A stretch of 64,000 bases of DNA from Bacteroidales bacterium (GCA_017561265.1 JAFZDJ010000001.1:12258-76257); one strand, 5' to 3'; positions 9,533 through 19,179 are shown, counted from the first letter of the stretch. Notes: generated by a model from the sequence alone, not told the origin. Program-made: numbers and translations.

Positions 9533-12472
9533 ATGAAAAAAATCATTATCTCAATCCTCTGCGCTATCTGCTTCATAGGAGCAGCTCAGGCACAGAACGC
9601 AAAGAGCCCGGTTGCATTCGACAAATACGAATGGAACTTCGGAGCCATCGATCCTGCGGACGGTACAGTCTGCCACACTTTCACATTCAGGAACAACTCG
9701 AAGGAGCCCGTGCTCATCAGCAGGGATATTCCGAGCTGCGACTGCATCCGTGCATTCTACGACGATGATGAAGTACTTCCTGGCGAGTACGCAGAAGTCC
9801 TCATCGCTTATTCTCCAAAGAAGGATTCAGGCAAGAGCCACAGACGAGTAGAGCTCATTGACAGCAATGACAATACACTCGCTTCATTGTCTGTTCAGGC
9901 AGATGTACTCGAAGAAGGCAGCGTACCTGAAAGAAAGTATCCTTACCTTGATGTAAACCTTTCTTATGCAGAGCGTACTGAGAACCTCATCTCACTCCTT
10001 ACTGCTGAAGAGAAGGTAGGTCTCATGATGAACAAGTCCATTTCAGTTGACAGACTCGGCATCCCATCATACAACTGGTGGAGCGAGGCATGCCACGGAG
10101 TACGTCAGAGTGACTACACAGTTTATCCACAGCCTATCGGTATGGCAGCAGCATTCAACTCTCAGCTCGTATACAACGTATTCTCTGAGGTATCGGATGA
10201 GGCTCGTGCAAACTGGAACCGTTCTGACCATAACATCTTCAACGTTCCTATGGGCGTAGTCTACTACCCAGGCAACCCTGAGCTTACATTCTGGTGTCCT
10301 AACGTGAACATCTTCCGTGACCCAAGATGGGGCCGTGGTCAGGAAACTTACGGTGAGGATCCGTTCATGAATGCAGTTCTCGGTGTACAGAACGTACTCG
10401 GTATGCAGGGTAACGATGACAAGTATTTCAAGACCCACGCATGTGCAAAGCACTATGCAGTACACAGCGGTCCTGAGCCACTCCGTCATTCATACAATGC
10501 TTCTGTATCCATGAGAGACCTCTGGGAGACATATCTTCCTGCATTCAAGGCTCTCGTTCAGAAGGGTAACGTAAGAGAGGTGATGTGTGCATACAACCGT
10601 TATGAGGGCGAGCCTTGCTGTACAAGCGACCGTCTCCTCGTTGACATTCTCCGCCGCAAGTGGGACTATGACGGAATCGTGCTCACAGACTGCGACGCCA
10701 TCAACAACTTCTACAACAAGGGTCAGCACGAGACTCACGCAGGTCCGCTCGAAGCATCAGTAGACGCAGTCCTCAACGGAACAGACCTCGAGTGCGGTAA
10801 GGTGTTCATCGTACTTCAGGAAGCTCTTGCAAAGGATCTCATTACAGAGGAAACTCTTGACAAGCATCTCAGAAAGACTCTCTACGGCCGTTTCGAGCTC
10901 GGTATGTTCGACCCTGCTGACATGATTCCTTGGAAGGATCTCGGTCCGGATGTAATCAGCAGCGAGAAGAATCACCAGACTGCAATCCAGGCTGCACGCG
11001 AGTCTATGGTACTCCTCCACAACGACGGAATCCTCCCGCTTGCAAAGAACCTCAAGAAGATCGCAGTAGTAGGTCCTAACGCTGACGACCACGAACTCCT
11101 CAACGGTAACTATGGTGGTACTCCTACTGCAGAGCACACATTCACTCTCCTCCAGGGCATCAGGGAAGCTGTTCCTGGAACAGAGGTTTACTACACTCAG
11201 GGATGTCCTCTTACAGAGGGATATGAGACTATCTCATACCTCAAGGACTTCAACGACGGAAAGGGTATTTATGTAGAGTTCTACAACAACAACGATCTCG
11301 AGGGAACTCCTGACGTTACAGGTTACTACAACAACGCACTCAATTTCTCTACATTCGGAGCATGGGGCTTCGCTGAAGGAATCAGCACAGACAAGATCTC
11401 TGTAAGAGCATCAGGTAAGTTCACTGCACCTTTCACAGGCGAGATGAAGTACACCATCTCATCTGACAACGGATACACATTCATGGTCAACGGTGAGACT
11501 GTCGAGAAGGCAGAAGGCGGTGTACGTCGCGGATTCGGTTTCGGAAGAAGAGGTGCTGAGTACAAGTCATTCAATGTAGTTGCTGGCCAGACTTATGACA
11601 TCGTAATCGAGTACAAGAGAGGCAGCGGCAACTTTGCAATGCTTAACGCAGACATCTGCGAGCGCAGACTTATCCAGTTCGACGAGGTTGCAAAGAACGT
11701 TGCTGACGCAGACGCAATCATCGTTATCGGAGGTATTTCTGCACGTCTTGAGGGTGAAGGCGGTGACAAGGCTGACATCGAGCTTCCTGAGGTACAGCAG
11801 AGACTTATCCGTGCAATGAAGGCTACAGGCAAGCCGGTAGTGGTTGTAAACTGCTCTGGTTCAGCTATCGCATTCGGAAGCATCAAGGATCAGTACAATG
11901 CCCTTCTCCAGGCTTGGTATCCTGGTCAGGGTGGTGCTCAGGCACTTGCTGAGGTAATCTTCGGTGATTACAACCCAGGCGGTAAGCTTCCTGTGACATT
12001 CTACGAATCAACTAATGACCTCCCTGATTTCCTTGACTACAGCATGGAGAACAGAACATACCGTTACTTCCGCGGTGTACCGCAGTACGCATTCGGTTAT
12101 GGTCTCTCATACACAACATTCGAGGTTGGCAAGGGTAAGATTTCAAAGAAGTCAATGAAGGCTGACGGATCTGTAACAGTTACAGTTCCTGTGAAAAACA
12201 CAGGTGACCGTGAAGGAACAGAGACAATCCAGGTTTATGTAAAGGCTCTCGACTATGCTGAAGCACCGATCAAGGACCTCAGAGGCTTTGCAAAGGTTAA
12301 CCTCAAGCCAGGTGAAACTGCAAAGGCAGAGATCGTTCTCAACGGTGAGTCATTCCAGTACTATGATCCATCTATCGACGAGCTTTCAACTCGTCCGGGC
12401 AGATATCAGATCCTCTACGGAACATCTTCACTTGAAAAAGACCTCAAGACCATTGATTTTGTGGTAAAATAA
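9533..12472 (+). CDS. DUF1573-GH3 fusion, tandem paralogue of the preceding GH3
   Basis: This 979-aa protein has a signal peptide (1-21), then about 105 residues (24-128) matching DUF1573, an immunoglobulin-like domain common in Bacteroidota (FDKYEWNFGAI, then TFTFRNNSKEPVLI). From about 138 it is a GH3 protein very similar to its upstream neighbour throughout: nucleophile Asp386 in GIVLTDCDAI, PA14-like insert with an RRGFGFGRRG loop, and C-terminal fibronectin-III-like domain. The pair arose by tandem duplication; the added domain and the changed loop are the main differences. The DUF1573 domain may aid binding to a surface or partner, which is inference. A strong terminator follows. Confidence 0.88.
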   Translation: MKKIIISILCAICFIGAAQAQNAKSPVAFDKYEWNFGAIDPADGTVCHTFTFRNNSKEPVLISRDIPSCDCIRAFYDDDEVLPGEYAEVLIAYSPKKDSGKSHRRVELIDSNDNTLASLSVQADVLEEGSVPERKYPYLDVNLSYAERTENLISLLTAEEKVGLMMNKSISVDRLGIPSYNWWSEACHGVRQSDYTVYPQPIGMAAAFNSQLVYNVFSEVSDEARANWNRSDHNIFNVPMGVVYYPGNPELTFWCPNVNIFRDPRWGRGQETYGEDPFMNAVLGVQNVLGMQGNDDKYFKTHACAKHYAVHSGPEPLRHSYNASVSMRDLWETYLPAFKALVQKGNVREVMCAYNRYEGEPCCTSDRLLVDILRRKWDYDGIVLTDCDAINNFYNKGQHETHAGPLEASVDAVLNGTDLECGKVFIVLQEALAKDLITEETLDKHLRKTLYGRFELGMFDPADMIPWKDLGPDVISSEKNHQTAIQAARESMVLLHNDGILPLAKNLKKIAVVGPNADDHELLNGNYGGTPTAEHTFTLLQGIREAVPGTEVYYTQGCPLTEGYETISYLKDFNDGKGIYVEFYNNNDLEGTPDVTGYYNNALNFSTFGAWGFAEGISTDKISVRASGKFTAPFTGEMKYTISSDNGYTFMVNGETVEKAEGGVRRGFGFGRRGAEYKSFNVVAGQTYDIVIEYKRGSGNFAMLNADICERRLIQFDEVAKNVADADAIIVIGGISARLEGEGGDKADIELPEVQQRLIRAMKATGKPVVVVNCSGSAIAFGSIKDQYNALLQAWYPGQGGAQALAEVIFGDYNPGGKLPVTFYESTNDLPDFLDYSMENRTYRYFRGVPQYAFGYGLSYTTFEVGKGKISKKSMKADGSVTVTVPVKNTGDREGTETIQVYVKALDYAEAPIKDLRGFAKVNLKPGETAKAEIVLNGESFQYYDPSIDELSTRPGRYQILYGTSSLEKDLKTIDFVVK

Positions 12473-12496
12473 TAAGTCTTTAAAAGAATTTTGATA

Positions 12497-12535
12497 ACTT
12501 TACATGGTCATTATGGCCATGTAAAGTTTTTTTTC
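12497..12535 (+). terminator. Rho-independent terminator after the GH3 pair
   Basis: ACTTTACATGG (12497-12507) pairs perfectly with CCATGTAAAGT (12517-12527), followed by eight or more T. It closes the hemicellulase gene group. Confidence 0.92.
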
Positions 12536-12566
12536 TTTTTAGGGCACAACACAAAACCACATAATC

Positions 12567-12695
12567 ATGAAAGAGACCTATGTAAAACCGGAAGTCATGA
12601 CTATAGAGATCATGACGGAACAGTTCATTTTCAGTTCCAGCACTAAAGAAGAAGACTCCAATTCTCCTTACTGGGAGTTCGGATATGACTTTTAA
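12567..12695 (+). CDS. Small 42-aa peptide with KPEV motif
   Basis: This short open frame starts METHIONINE-KETYVKPEV and ends WEFGYDF. It resembles the many short Bacteroidota peptides of the form 'Y-KPE-V-x-x-I-E' found at the head of operons for secreted or surface proteins; their function is not known to me. It is rich in acidic and Ser residues, with no signal peptide or membrane segment. Its stop lies 12 bases before the M64 lipoprotein gene, so the two are probably co-transcribed. Real expression is likely but unproven. Confidence 0.55.
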   Translation: MKETYVKPEVMTIEIMTEQFIFSSSTKEEDSNSPYWEFGYDF

Positions 12696-12707
12696 AACAT
12701 ACCGGCT

Positions 12708-14912
12708 ATGAAAAGAACTTGTAAAAAGGCATTATATGGCCTGGCTGCCATATCTGCAATGGCATTGTACAGTTGTACGGAACTTGCCATAGAGGAAAAT
12801 GTGATTCCTGAAGAGCCGGTTGTTGAAGAGACTGCTCAGGCAGTCAGGATAACCGTAGGTCTCCACGGAGCAGATCCGGATACCCGTCTCAGCTATCATG
12901 AAGCTACTGTAGACGGAAAGAAAGTCATGAAGACATTATGGAGCGAAGGCGACGCATTGACAGCTAACGCTACGCCTGGGAATGAAACCAATGCTTATAC
13001 CTTCAATCTGATAGAAGGTGAGGGTACAAGCATAGGAGTTTTCGAATGCGACACATCTCCTAACGGCTATTCTCCGACCCATTTCTCATCCAATGCCTGG
13101 ACAATCTATTTTCCAGGTACAATTCAGGGAGAGCAGGACTATTTTGACTTCACGTATCTGGGACAGGTTCAGAACGGCAACGGCAACATGGATCATCTCA
13201 AGAACTTTCATTCATTGAGGCTTTCATGCACAGATATTGACACGCAGGTTTTTTTTGACAATAGTTTCATTGATCTTTCAGGAGAAGAACTTGAAGAATC
13301 AAGCTGCATGAAATTCAACCTGAGCGGCCTTCCTTCTGGCGTCGTTCCAGACGAAATCAAGCTGTCGTACCTTAATGGAAGCGGCGCACCTGTAAGCATC
13401 TTCCACACTCATAATACGCTCAGCAGATGGTGGACAGGAGCATCACCTGTGGGAGTACAGACCAGTTCGATGTCACTGGATCTTGAAGGATTCTCGGAGA
13501 CTGCTTCCATCACTGCATACATGATGTTGTCGAATGCATCACTTGGTGTGAAAGCCGGACACAGATTCAGAGTGACAGTCACTGCTGAAGACGGCAAGAG
13601 ATATTATTGCGACAAGACCATAGGTTCAGACCTTACGATCAAGGGCGGTACACTCAACAGCATCACCTGCACGAGCTGGACAGAGATAACAGCCATCGAC
13701 AATATCGACGGCCTCGAAAACCCTGAAGAGGGAGTTGTCATCCTGCAGGAGGCAAGCATAGGAAGCGGAACAGATATTGTCATCATGGGTGACGGATTCT
13801 CTGCAAGTACAATTCATTTCGGTGAGAGCGGAGACTACGAAGACATAATGATACAGGCCTATGAAGATCTCTTCAGCGTCGAACCTTTCAAGACATTGAA
13901 GCCATATTTCAATGTTTATTACATCAATGCTGTGTCCGAGGATGAGCACGATGCCCAGCCATATACTGACGCATATGGAAATCAGAACGGAGCAATCCAG
14001 GGTACGGCTGTGACCAAGTTCAACACTCAATTCACCCCTGGAGCCACCACCATCACAGGAGATAATGCCACAGCCATTTCATATGCAGCTCAGGCCATTA
14101 TGGCAAAGGGAGGCATCGGTGGCACTGAATGCAATGAAAGCACAGCTATCACTAGAGCAAACAAGGCTCTCATCATGGTCATGGTGAATGTGCCATGCCA
14201 TGCGGGAACATGTACACTCGCATGGGACAATAATCCGTCCTACGACTATGGTAACGCATATTCCGTAGCATATACTGCCCTTGGAAACAACGATCACGGC
14301 AGGAAATGGACCACAATCCATGAAGCCGGAGGACATGGTTTCGGCAAGCTGGCGGATGAATATGAAGGAAGAACAATAACCAGCTTCAGTACAACCGAAT
14401 GGATCAAGCTTCAGGATTGGCACAACTGTGGAGTCTACAGGAACATAGACCAGTATTGGGGACCTGAGGAAATAGGATGGAGCACTCCTTTAAGCGATAC
14501 GAATACAGACAAGATAAACGTTTACTGGAGCAATCTCTTCAGCACAGGATGCACCTACGAAACGACAGAAGGACTTGGTGTATACAGAGGAGGATTCACA
14601 TATACCAACCTCTATTGCCGCCCATCTGAGAACAGCACCATGAGAAACCAGTTCGCAGAAAATGGCCAGTATTTCAATGCCATTTCACGTTGGGCGATCT
14701 GGTACAGGGTCATGAAACTTACAGGCTGCACATCTGCATCCCAGTTCAAGGATTCATTCGCACAATTCATCGAATTTGACAAGACCTTGACAATAACAAA
14801 GAATGGAGTTCAGACCAAGGGTCATGAAGTTTCGGAAAGTACATTCGTGCCTACAGCACCTCCGGTACTTGTCCAAGGTCATTGGGAGAACGGAAGATTC
14901 ATAACCGAATAA
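12708..14912 (+). CDS. M64-family metallopeptidase lipoprotein with fimbrillin-like N-terminal domain
   Basis: This 734-aa lipoprotein has lipobox LYSC with Cys23. Residues about 45-330 look like the beta-rich fimbrillin-like domains of Bacteroidales surface proteins. The C-terminal half matches the IgA-peptidase M64 family, a zinc endopeptidase group: the segment IHEAGGHGFGKLADEYE gives His538, Glu539, His543 and Asp550-Glu551. As read, the histidines are spaced HExxxH rather than HExxH. The protein is probably surface-exposed and acts on host or dietary protein, but its substrate cannot be read from the sequence. It follows the KPEV peptide closely. Confidence 0.82.
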   Translation: MKRTCKKALYGLAAISAMALYSCTELAIEENVIPEEPVVEETAQAVRITVGLHGADPDTRLSYHEATVDGKKVMKTLWSEGDALTANATPGNETNAYTFNLIEGEGTSIGVFECDTSPNGYSPTHFSSNAWTIYFPGTIQGEQDYFDFTYLGQVQNGNGNMDHLKNFHSLRLSCTDIDTQVFFDNSFIDLSGEELEESSCMKFNLSGLPSGVVPDEIKLSYLNGSGAPVSIFHTHNTLSRWWTGASPVGVQTSSMSLDLEGFSETASITAYMMLSNASLGVKAGHRFRVTVTAEDGKRYYCDKTIGSDLTIKGGTLNSITCTSWTEITAIDNIDGLENPEEGVVILQEASIGSGTDIVIMGDGFSASTIHFGESGDYEDIMIQAYEDLFSVEPFKTLKPYFNVYYINAVSEDEHDAQPYTDAYGNQNGAIQGTAVTKFNTQFTPGATTITGDNATAISYAAQAIMAKGGIGGTECNESTAITRANKALIMVMVNVPCHAGTCTLAWDNNPSYDYGNAYSVAYTALGNNDHGRKWTTIHEAGGHGFGKLADEYEGRTITSFSTTEWIKLQDWHNCGVYRNIDQYWGPEEIGWSTPLSDTNTDKINVYWSNLFSTGCTYETTEGLGVYRGGFTYTNLYCRPSENSTMRNQFAENGQYFNAISRWAIWYRVMKLTGCTSASQFKDSFAQFIEFDKTLTITKNGVQTKGHEVSESTFVPTAPPVLVQGHWENGRFITE

Positions 14913-14919
14913 AAATAGA

Positions 14920-15390
14920 ATGGCAGAAAACCTGATTGTTTCTGACGGAACCAAAGATCAGAAATACAACCTTCTGTACAGTCAGATCAAGGCGCTGACA
15001 GAAGGTGAAGACGACACAATAGCCAATATGGCAAACATCGCATCCATGATCCACCAGACCTTCGGGTTCTGGTGGACTGGATTTTATAGAGTCTGCGGGA
15101 ATGTACTGATTCTAGGACCTTTTCAGGGACCTCTGGCATGCAGCCGGATTCCTTACGGCAAGGGAGTATGCGGAACAGCCTGGAAGGAAGCCAGGACACA
15201 AGTTGTTCCGGACGTTGACAAATTTCCGAGACATATAGCATGCAGCAGCCTCTCACGCAGCGAAATAGTCGTGCCTGTTTACTTCAATGAGGAAATCACT
15301 GCTGTACTTGATATCGACAGCAAGGACCTGGGAACATTTGACGAAACCGATGCCTCATGGCTGGAAAAAATAGCAGGTCTTCTACACTAA
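14920..15390 (+). CDS. msrC: Free methionine-(R)-sulfoxide reductase (GAF domain)
   Basis: This 156-aa cytoplasmic protein is a single GAF domain of the fRMsr family, which reduces free L-methionine-R-sulfoxide with thiol electrons. The three redox cysteines are present at 74, 84 and 108 (PLACSR, KGVCGTAW, HIACSS); their spacing of 10 and 24 equals that of the E. coli enzyme (84, 94, 118). It starts 7 bases after the M64 gene and its stop overlaps the stop of the convergent MauE-like gene by 4 bases. Confidence 0.92.
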   Translation: MAENLIVSDGTKDQKYNLLYSQIKALTEGEDDTIANMANIASMIHQTFGFWWTGFYRVCGNVLILGPFQGPLACSRIPYGKGVCGTAWKEARTQVVPDVDKFPRHIACSSLSRSEIVVPVYFNEEITAVLDIDSKDLGTFDETDASWLEKIAGLLH

Positions 15391-16307
15391 TCCAGTATAA
15401 ATGAAGCAATTTCATTTTCATCAATTGATATATAGTCATATTCTTTGACCTTTTGTCCCTCTTCATAAAGAACTACAAGAGGCATCGAGCCATTTGTCAG
15501 AGGAATAAAAGAGAACGGATGCAAGTAGTCGGAAGGAAGTACCACGCCTTCTCCACTTTCTGAGAAAAATACAGTGGCGACAGAGTCCTGGTTCTCATGC
15601 GTCTGCATAAACACAACATGGACAGATTCTGACGGTATGGCATGTCTCTTTATTATGCCTGCCATCTTCGATGCACAATGCATGCAATGTTCGCATGTGA
15701 CACTATAAAAACATATGACCCGTCTTCCGGTAGAAAGCCCAAGGCTGTCTGCTACAGGCATAAAAGACTCAGCATCAAGATCATTCGAGTCAGATGACCG
15801 TCTGTAGTAAAAATCCGGTGGGCTGACTATGAATATCATCAAGGTTACAACTGCCAGTGCAAGGGAGGCCGCAAGGTTCTGACGATGCAGACTTTTACCT
15901 TCATGATTCCAGGCATATGAAAGCAAGCATCCCATAACAGCATTCTTGATGAGAGATTGTGCTGGAGTCATATCCACAATGTCCCCCATGCAATGGCATG
16001 ATTCCGAATCTCCGATGATTGTCCTCCACAAAAGGAATATTGAAAAGCCTGCCAGAAATATAGCTGTCACCCACTTGACATAACGATAACAAAGGTTGAA
16101 AACCATGCATATTCCGATAATGAATTCGGCTATTATCAGAACTCTGGCAGCAATGGCACATATATCGAATCCTGCGAATCCGAATGAGAATATATATAAT
16201 TCGAAGCTCTCCATAGCGGAGAGCTTCGCAGCTGCTGAGAGCAGAAAAAACACTCCCAGAAAAACTTTGACCAGTCTCTTCAAGATTATTCGTGATAATT
16301 CACACAC
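15387..16307 (-). CDS. MauE/DoxX-like membrane protein with C-terminal thioredoxin-like domain
   Basis: This 306-aa protein has about four membrane helices (residues 12-30, 45-72, 78-94, 118-132) of the MauE/DoxX redox-associated type, with a CHC pair at 104-106, a further helix at about 146-162, and then a domain facing the periplasm. That domain has FYSVTCEHCMHC (Cys205, 208, 211), a thioredoxin-type CxxC site. The likely job is moving electrons or disulfides across the inner membrane; the partner is unknown. Its start overlaps the stop of the upstream small Cys-rich lipoprotein by 22 bases, so the pair is translationally coupled. Confidence 0.72.
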   Translation of the reverse strand: MCELSRIILKRLVKVFLGVFFLLSAAAKLSAMESFELYIFSFGFAGFDICAIAARVLIIAEFIIGICMVFNLCYRYVKWVTAIFLAGFSIFLLWRTIIGDSESCHCMGDIVDMTPAQSLIKNAVMGCLLSYAWNHEGKSLHRQNLAASLALAVVTLMIFIVSPPDFYYRRSSDSNDLDAESFMPVADSLGLSTGRRVICFYSVTCEHCMHCASKMAGIIKRHAIPSESVHVVFMQTHENQDSVATVFFSESGEGVVLPSDYLHPFSFIPLTNGSMPLVVLYEEGQKVKEYDYISIDENEIASFILD

Positions 16308-16540
16308 TTGATGGTTCCGATTTTTGAGAGATCGACAGAAACAATTTCTCCCTTGATATCTTCAATCTTGATCTGCGAGCAGTTCATGTCTTCAGGACGC
16401 TCGATAATCTGATCTTTCAACGCTATGTCAATAAGATCTGAATTCAGCTCGAAAGAGCACTTGCACTTATCAGGCTTGGCACATGATGAGAGCAACAAAG
16501 ATGCAGCTATGGCTGCAAAAACCAACTTTTTCATTTTCAA
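16286..16540 (-). CDS. Small Cys-rich lipoprotein
   Basis: This 84-aa protein has a signal peptide with lipobox LSSC (Cys20). The mature part is short and contains Cys at CAKPDKCKC, MNCSQ and IKCVN. I do not recognise a family. Its gene runs straight into the MauE/thioredoxin-like gene with overlap, so it may be a redox partner or substrate of that protein; this is inference from position and cysteine content. Confidence 0.7.
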   Translation of the reverse strand: MKMKKLVFAAIAASLLLSSCAKPDKCKCSFELNSDLIDIALKDQIIERPEDMNCSQIKIEDIKGEIVSVDLSKIGTIKCVNYHE

Positions 16541-16610
16541 CTACTTTAATTGTTCACGGGTATATCAATGCCTCAAAGGCTCTACAAATTTAGGTAGAAT
16601 AAAAGGGAAA

Positions 16611-16637
16611 AGCAAAGTGTTTTTATGTAACTTTGCT
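16611..16637 (+). promoter_or_regulatory. Inverted repeat over the -7 box of the TauE gene
   Basis: AGCAAAGT (16611-16618) and ACTTTGCT (16630-16637) form a perfect 8-base inverted repeat with an 11-base gap. The right arm contains most of the -7 box TAACTTTG (16628-16635). The start codon is 9 bases further on. Confidence 0.45.
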
Positions 16638-16645
16638 ATTGAATT

Positions 16646-17371
16646 ATGGACAATATGATTGAAATATTCATTCTTACCATCGGAGCCAGCTTCGTACAGC
16701 GTACGACCGGCTTCGGTTTCGGTATTTTCATAATGACGATGCTGCCCTTCCTGATGCCGTCATATGGCGAAGCCACTACCCTTTCGGGACTTCTGGCCAT
16801 GACGACTTCCATGCTCATATGCATCAGGATGAGGAAGTTCATCACATGGAAAAGGCTTGTCCCGATCCTGCTTACCTTCATCGTCATTTCGACTCCGACC
16901 ATATTCCTGAGCACCCGCATAGACAATCAGAGCCTGAACAAAATCTTAGGTATCACACTGATAATTACGGCATTATACTTTGCATTCTTCAGTAAGAATA
17001 TAAAGCTAAAGACAACACTTCCCTACCAGATAGGAGCCGGAACCGTAAGCGGAGTCATGGGCGGCTTCTTCGGGATGCAGGGTCCTCCGGCAGTATTGTA
17101 TTTCATTTCATCGGAGCCTGACAAGAACCATTACATAGCTATGGCACAGACATATTTCCTGCTCGGAAATTCAGTCATGACCGTAGTACGCGCAACCAAC
17201 GGCTTTCTTACAGCAACCGTAAGCCGCAACTACCTCTTCTGCCTTGCAGCCGTGTTCATAGGCACGATGCTCGGCTCATGGGCTTTCAAGCATATCCCGG
17301 GAAAGATTTTCCCGTACATAGTATATTCATATATAGGAATCAGCGGACTCGTCATATTCCTTACAGCTTAA
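16646..17371 (+). CDS. TauE/SafE-family sulfite/organosulfonate exporter
   Basis: This 241-aa inner-membrane protein has about eight hydrophobic segments. The N-terminal glycine-rich helix (FVQRTTGFGFG) and the repeat-related middle motif (GAGTVSGVMGGFFGMQGPP) are typical of the TauE/SafE family of anion exporters. The substrate is not defined by the sequence. It starts at ATG 16646, just after the -7 box, giving a very short leader. The ABC exporter gene follows after 12 bases. Confidence 0.85.
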   Translation: MDNMIEIFILTIGASFVQRTTGFGFGIFIMTMLPFLMPSYGEATTLSGLLAMTTSMLICIRMRKFITWKRLVPILLTFIVISTPTIFLSTRIDNQSLNKILGITLIITALYFAFFSKNIKLKTTLPYQIGAGTVSGVMGGFFGMQGPPAVLYFISSEPDKNHYIAMAQTYFLLGNSVMTVVRATNGFLTATVSRNYLFCLAAVFIGTMLGSWAFKHIPGKIFPYIVYSYIGISGLVIFLTA

Positions 17372-17383
17372 CCATTTCTTGCT

Positions 17384-19177
17384 ATGAATCTGATCGAACT
17401 TTTCAAAAGAATCAAGCCGTACGTATATCCATACCGTTGGCTGGTGCTAATCACCCTCATCCTTACCCTTATCGGCTCCCTCATGGCCCAGGTCAATGCG
17501 ATCGTGCTCGACAGGACAGTCGACGCAATCAACGCATTGGTCAATCCTGAGGGTTTCGCATGGTCAAAGGCAGCCAGAATACTTACCATCATCACCATCG
17601 TGCTTCTTGGAAAGGAGATCCTTTCTGCAGGCATTACATTCGCCCAGAATTTCTTCGGAGAGAAGATGAGGATAAATGTATCCAAAGACCTTTCGCAGGC
17701 AGTGATCGACCGCATGCTGACATACAGGATGGGATTCTTCTCCGCAAAGGACAATGAGACCGGTAAGCTTCAGACACGTATAGACCAGGGAGTCAGCAGC
17801 CTTTCATCGACTGTACAGAATTTCTTTATAGATCTTCTGCCTTTATTCACGAGTGCCGTCCTGGCTCTCATACTCATGTTTGCAGCTAACGTATATGTCG
17901 GTATGACTGCCCTGATGATTGTACCGATCTACATATTCATCACTATCCGTCAGGCACGCAAACTTCAGGGATGGCGCAGAAACATGCGCACATACAGGGA
18001 GCAGAAAAGCCACGGAGTGAAGAACATAATAGACAGCATGAACGTCATCAAGTCGTTCAACAGGGAAGGCATCGAAAGCGAAAAGCAGTGGAATATACAG
18101 ACCGAATTTTCTGACAATCAGATGCTTGTACGCAAGACATCCTTCTATTACGATGGAATGAAAAGCTTCGTAAGACAGATCGGAACAGTATTGATCATCA
18201 TTCTTACAGCATACCTTGTACTGATCGAATATCCAGGCATGACCATCGGAAAGATCATGTACCATATCATGCTCTTCTCAAATGTGACAGCCCCTATCAC
18301 TCAGCTGCACCGCATCTTCGACCAGATGAACGACGCCCTCATATATGCAGAGGGATTCTTCGATATTCTGAATGCCGACGACCAGGTAGAGCCTAGCGGC
18401 AAATACCGTCCGGAAAAGGTGGAAGGCCGTTTTGAGATCTCCGGAGTGGACTTCACATATCCGAACGGTACGAAGGCACTCCATAACATCAACATGAACA
18501 TCGACAGCGGAAAGATCACTGCATTCGTAGGTCTTTCGGGAGCCGGCAAGTCGACCATCCTGAACCTGCTGGTGCGTTTCTATGACCCTGACTGCGGATC
18601 TATAAAACTGGACGGAGTAGATATCCGCGACTACAACATCCACTTCCTCCGCGAGAATATCGGAATGGTCCTCCAGAAGAACCATATCTTTGACGGAACA
18701 ATCGAAGAGAATATCCGATACGGACGCTCTGAAGCCACTATCGAAGAGATTCATGAAGCTGCGCGCAAGGCCTATATTTACGATCAGGTAATGAAACTGC
18801 CGATGGGATTCCAGTCAAAGGCTCAGCTTCTGTCAGGAGGACAGCAGCAAAGAATTGCCATAGCACGACTTTTCCTGAAGAACCCTCCGATCATCTTCCT
18901 CGACGAGCCTACAGCCAGTCTTGACGCAATCGCTACCGAGCAGATCAAAGCCAGCATAGATGCCATCAAACGCGACAGAACTGTGGTCGTAATATCACAC
19001 AGCATCTCCCAGATCATTGACAGCGACCTCATATATGCCCTCAAGGACGGCCGTGTCGAACAGTCCGGAGACCCTGACGGCCTGTATAAGAAAGGAGGTA
19101 TATACAAGGACATCGTGGATGCATCAGCCCGCAGCCTCAACATAGAAAAACTGGCAGACACTCTGGATATAGATTAA
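17384..19177 (+). CDS. ABC transporter, fused permease and ATPase (exporter type)
   Basis: This 597-aa half-transporter has an N-terminal six-helix exporter domain (about 1-325) and an ATPase domain (about 345-580). Walker A is GLSGAGKS at 383-390, the signature LSGGQQQR begins at 483, and Walker B IIFLDE is at 503-508, followed by a D-loop and a switch histidine in VVVISHS. All catalytic residues are intact. It should work as a homodimer exporting a lipid, drug or peptide; the sequence does not tell which. It may share a transcript with the TauE gene, and it ends at a strong terminator. Confidence 0.93.
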   Translation: MNLIELFKRIKPYVYPYRWLVLITLILTLIGSLMAQVNAIVLDRTVDAINALVNPEGFAWSKAARILTIITIVLLGKEILSAGITFAQNFFGEKMRINVSKDLSQAVIDRMLTYRMGFFSAKDNETGKLQTRIDQGVSSLSSTVQNFFIDLLPLFTSAVLALILMFAANVYVGMTALMIVPIYIFITIRQARKLQGWRRNMRTYREQKSHGVKNIIDSMNVIKSFNREGIESEKQWNIQTEFSDNQMLVRKTSFYYDGMKSFVRQIGTVLIIILTAYLVLIEYPGMTIGKIMYHIMLFSNVTAPITQLHRIFDQMNDALIYAEGFFDILNADDQVEPSGKYRPEKVEGRFEISGVDFTYPNGTKALHNINMNIDSGKITAFVGLSGAGKSTILNLLVRFYDPDCGSIKLDGVDIRDYNIHFLRENIGMVLQKNHIFDGTIEENIRYGRSEATIEEIHEAARKAYIYDQVMKLPMGFQSKAQLLSGGQQQRIAIARLFLKNPPIIFLDEPTASLDAIATEQIKASIDAIKRDRTVVVISHSISQIIDSDLIYALKDGRVEQSGDPDGLYKKGGIYKDIVDASARSLNIEKLADTLDID

Positions 19178-19179
19178 TA

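Noticed and set aside
14319..14360. HExxxH instead of HExxH in the M64 peptidase
   Set aside because: The spacing may be a normal trait of the Bacteroidota branch of M64, and I cannot check an alignment, so I do not claim a broken site.
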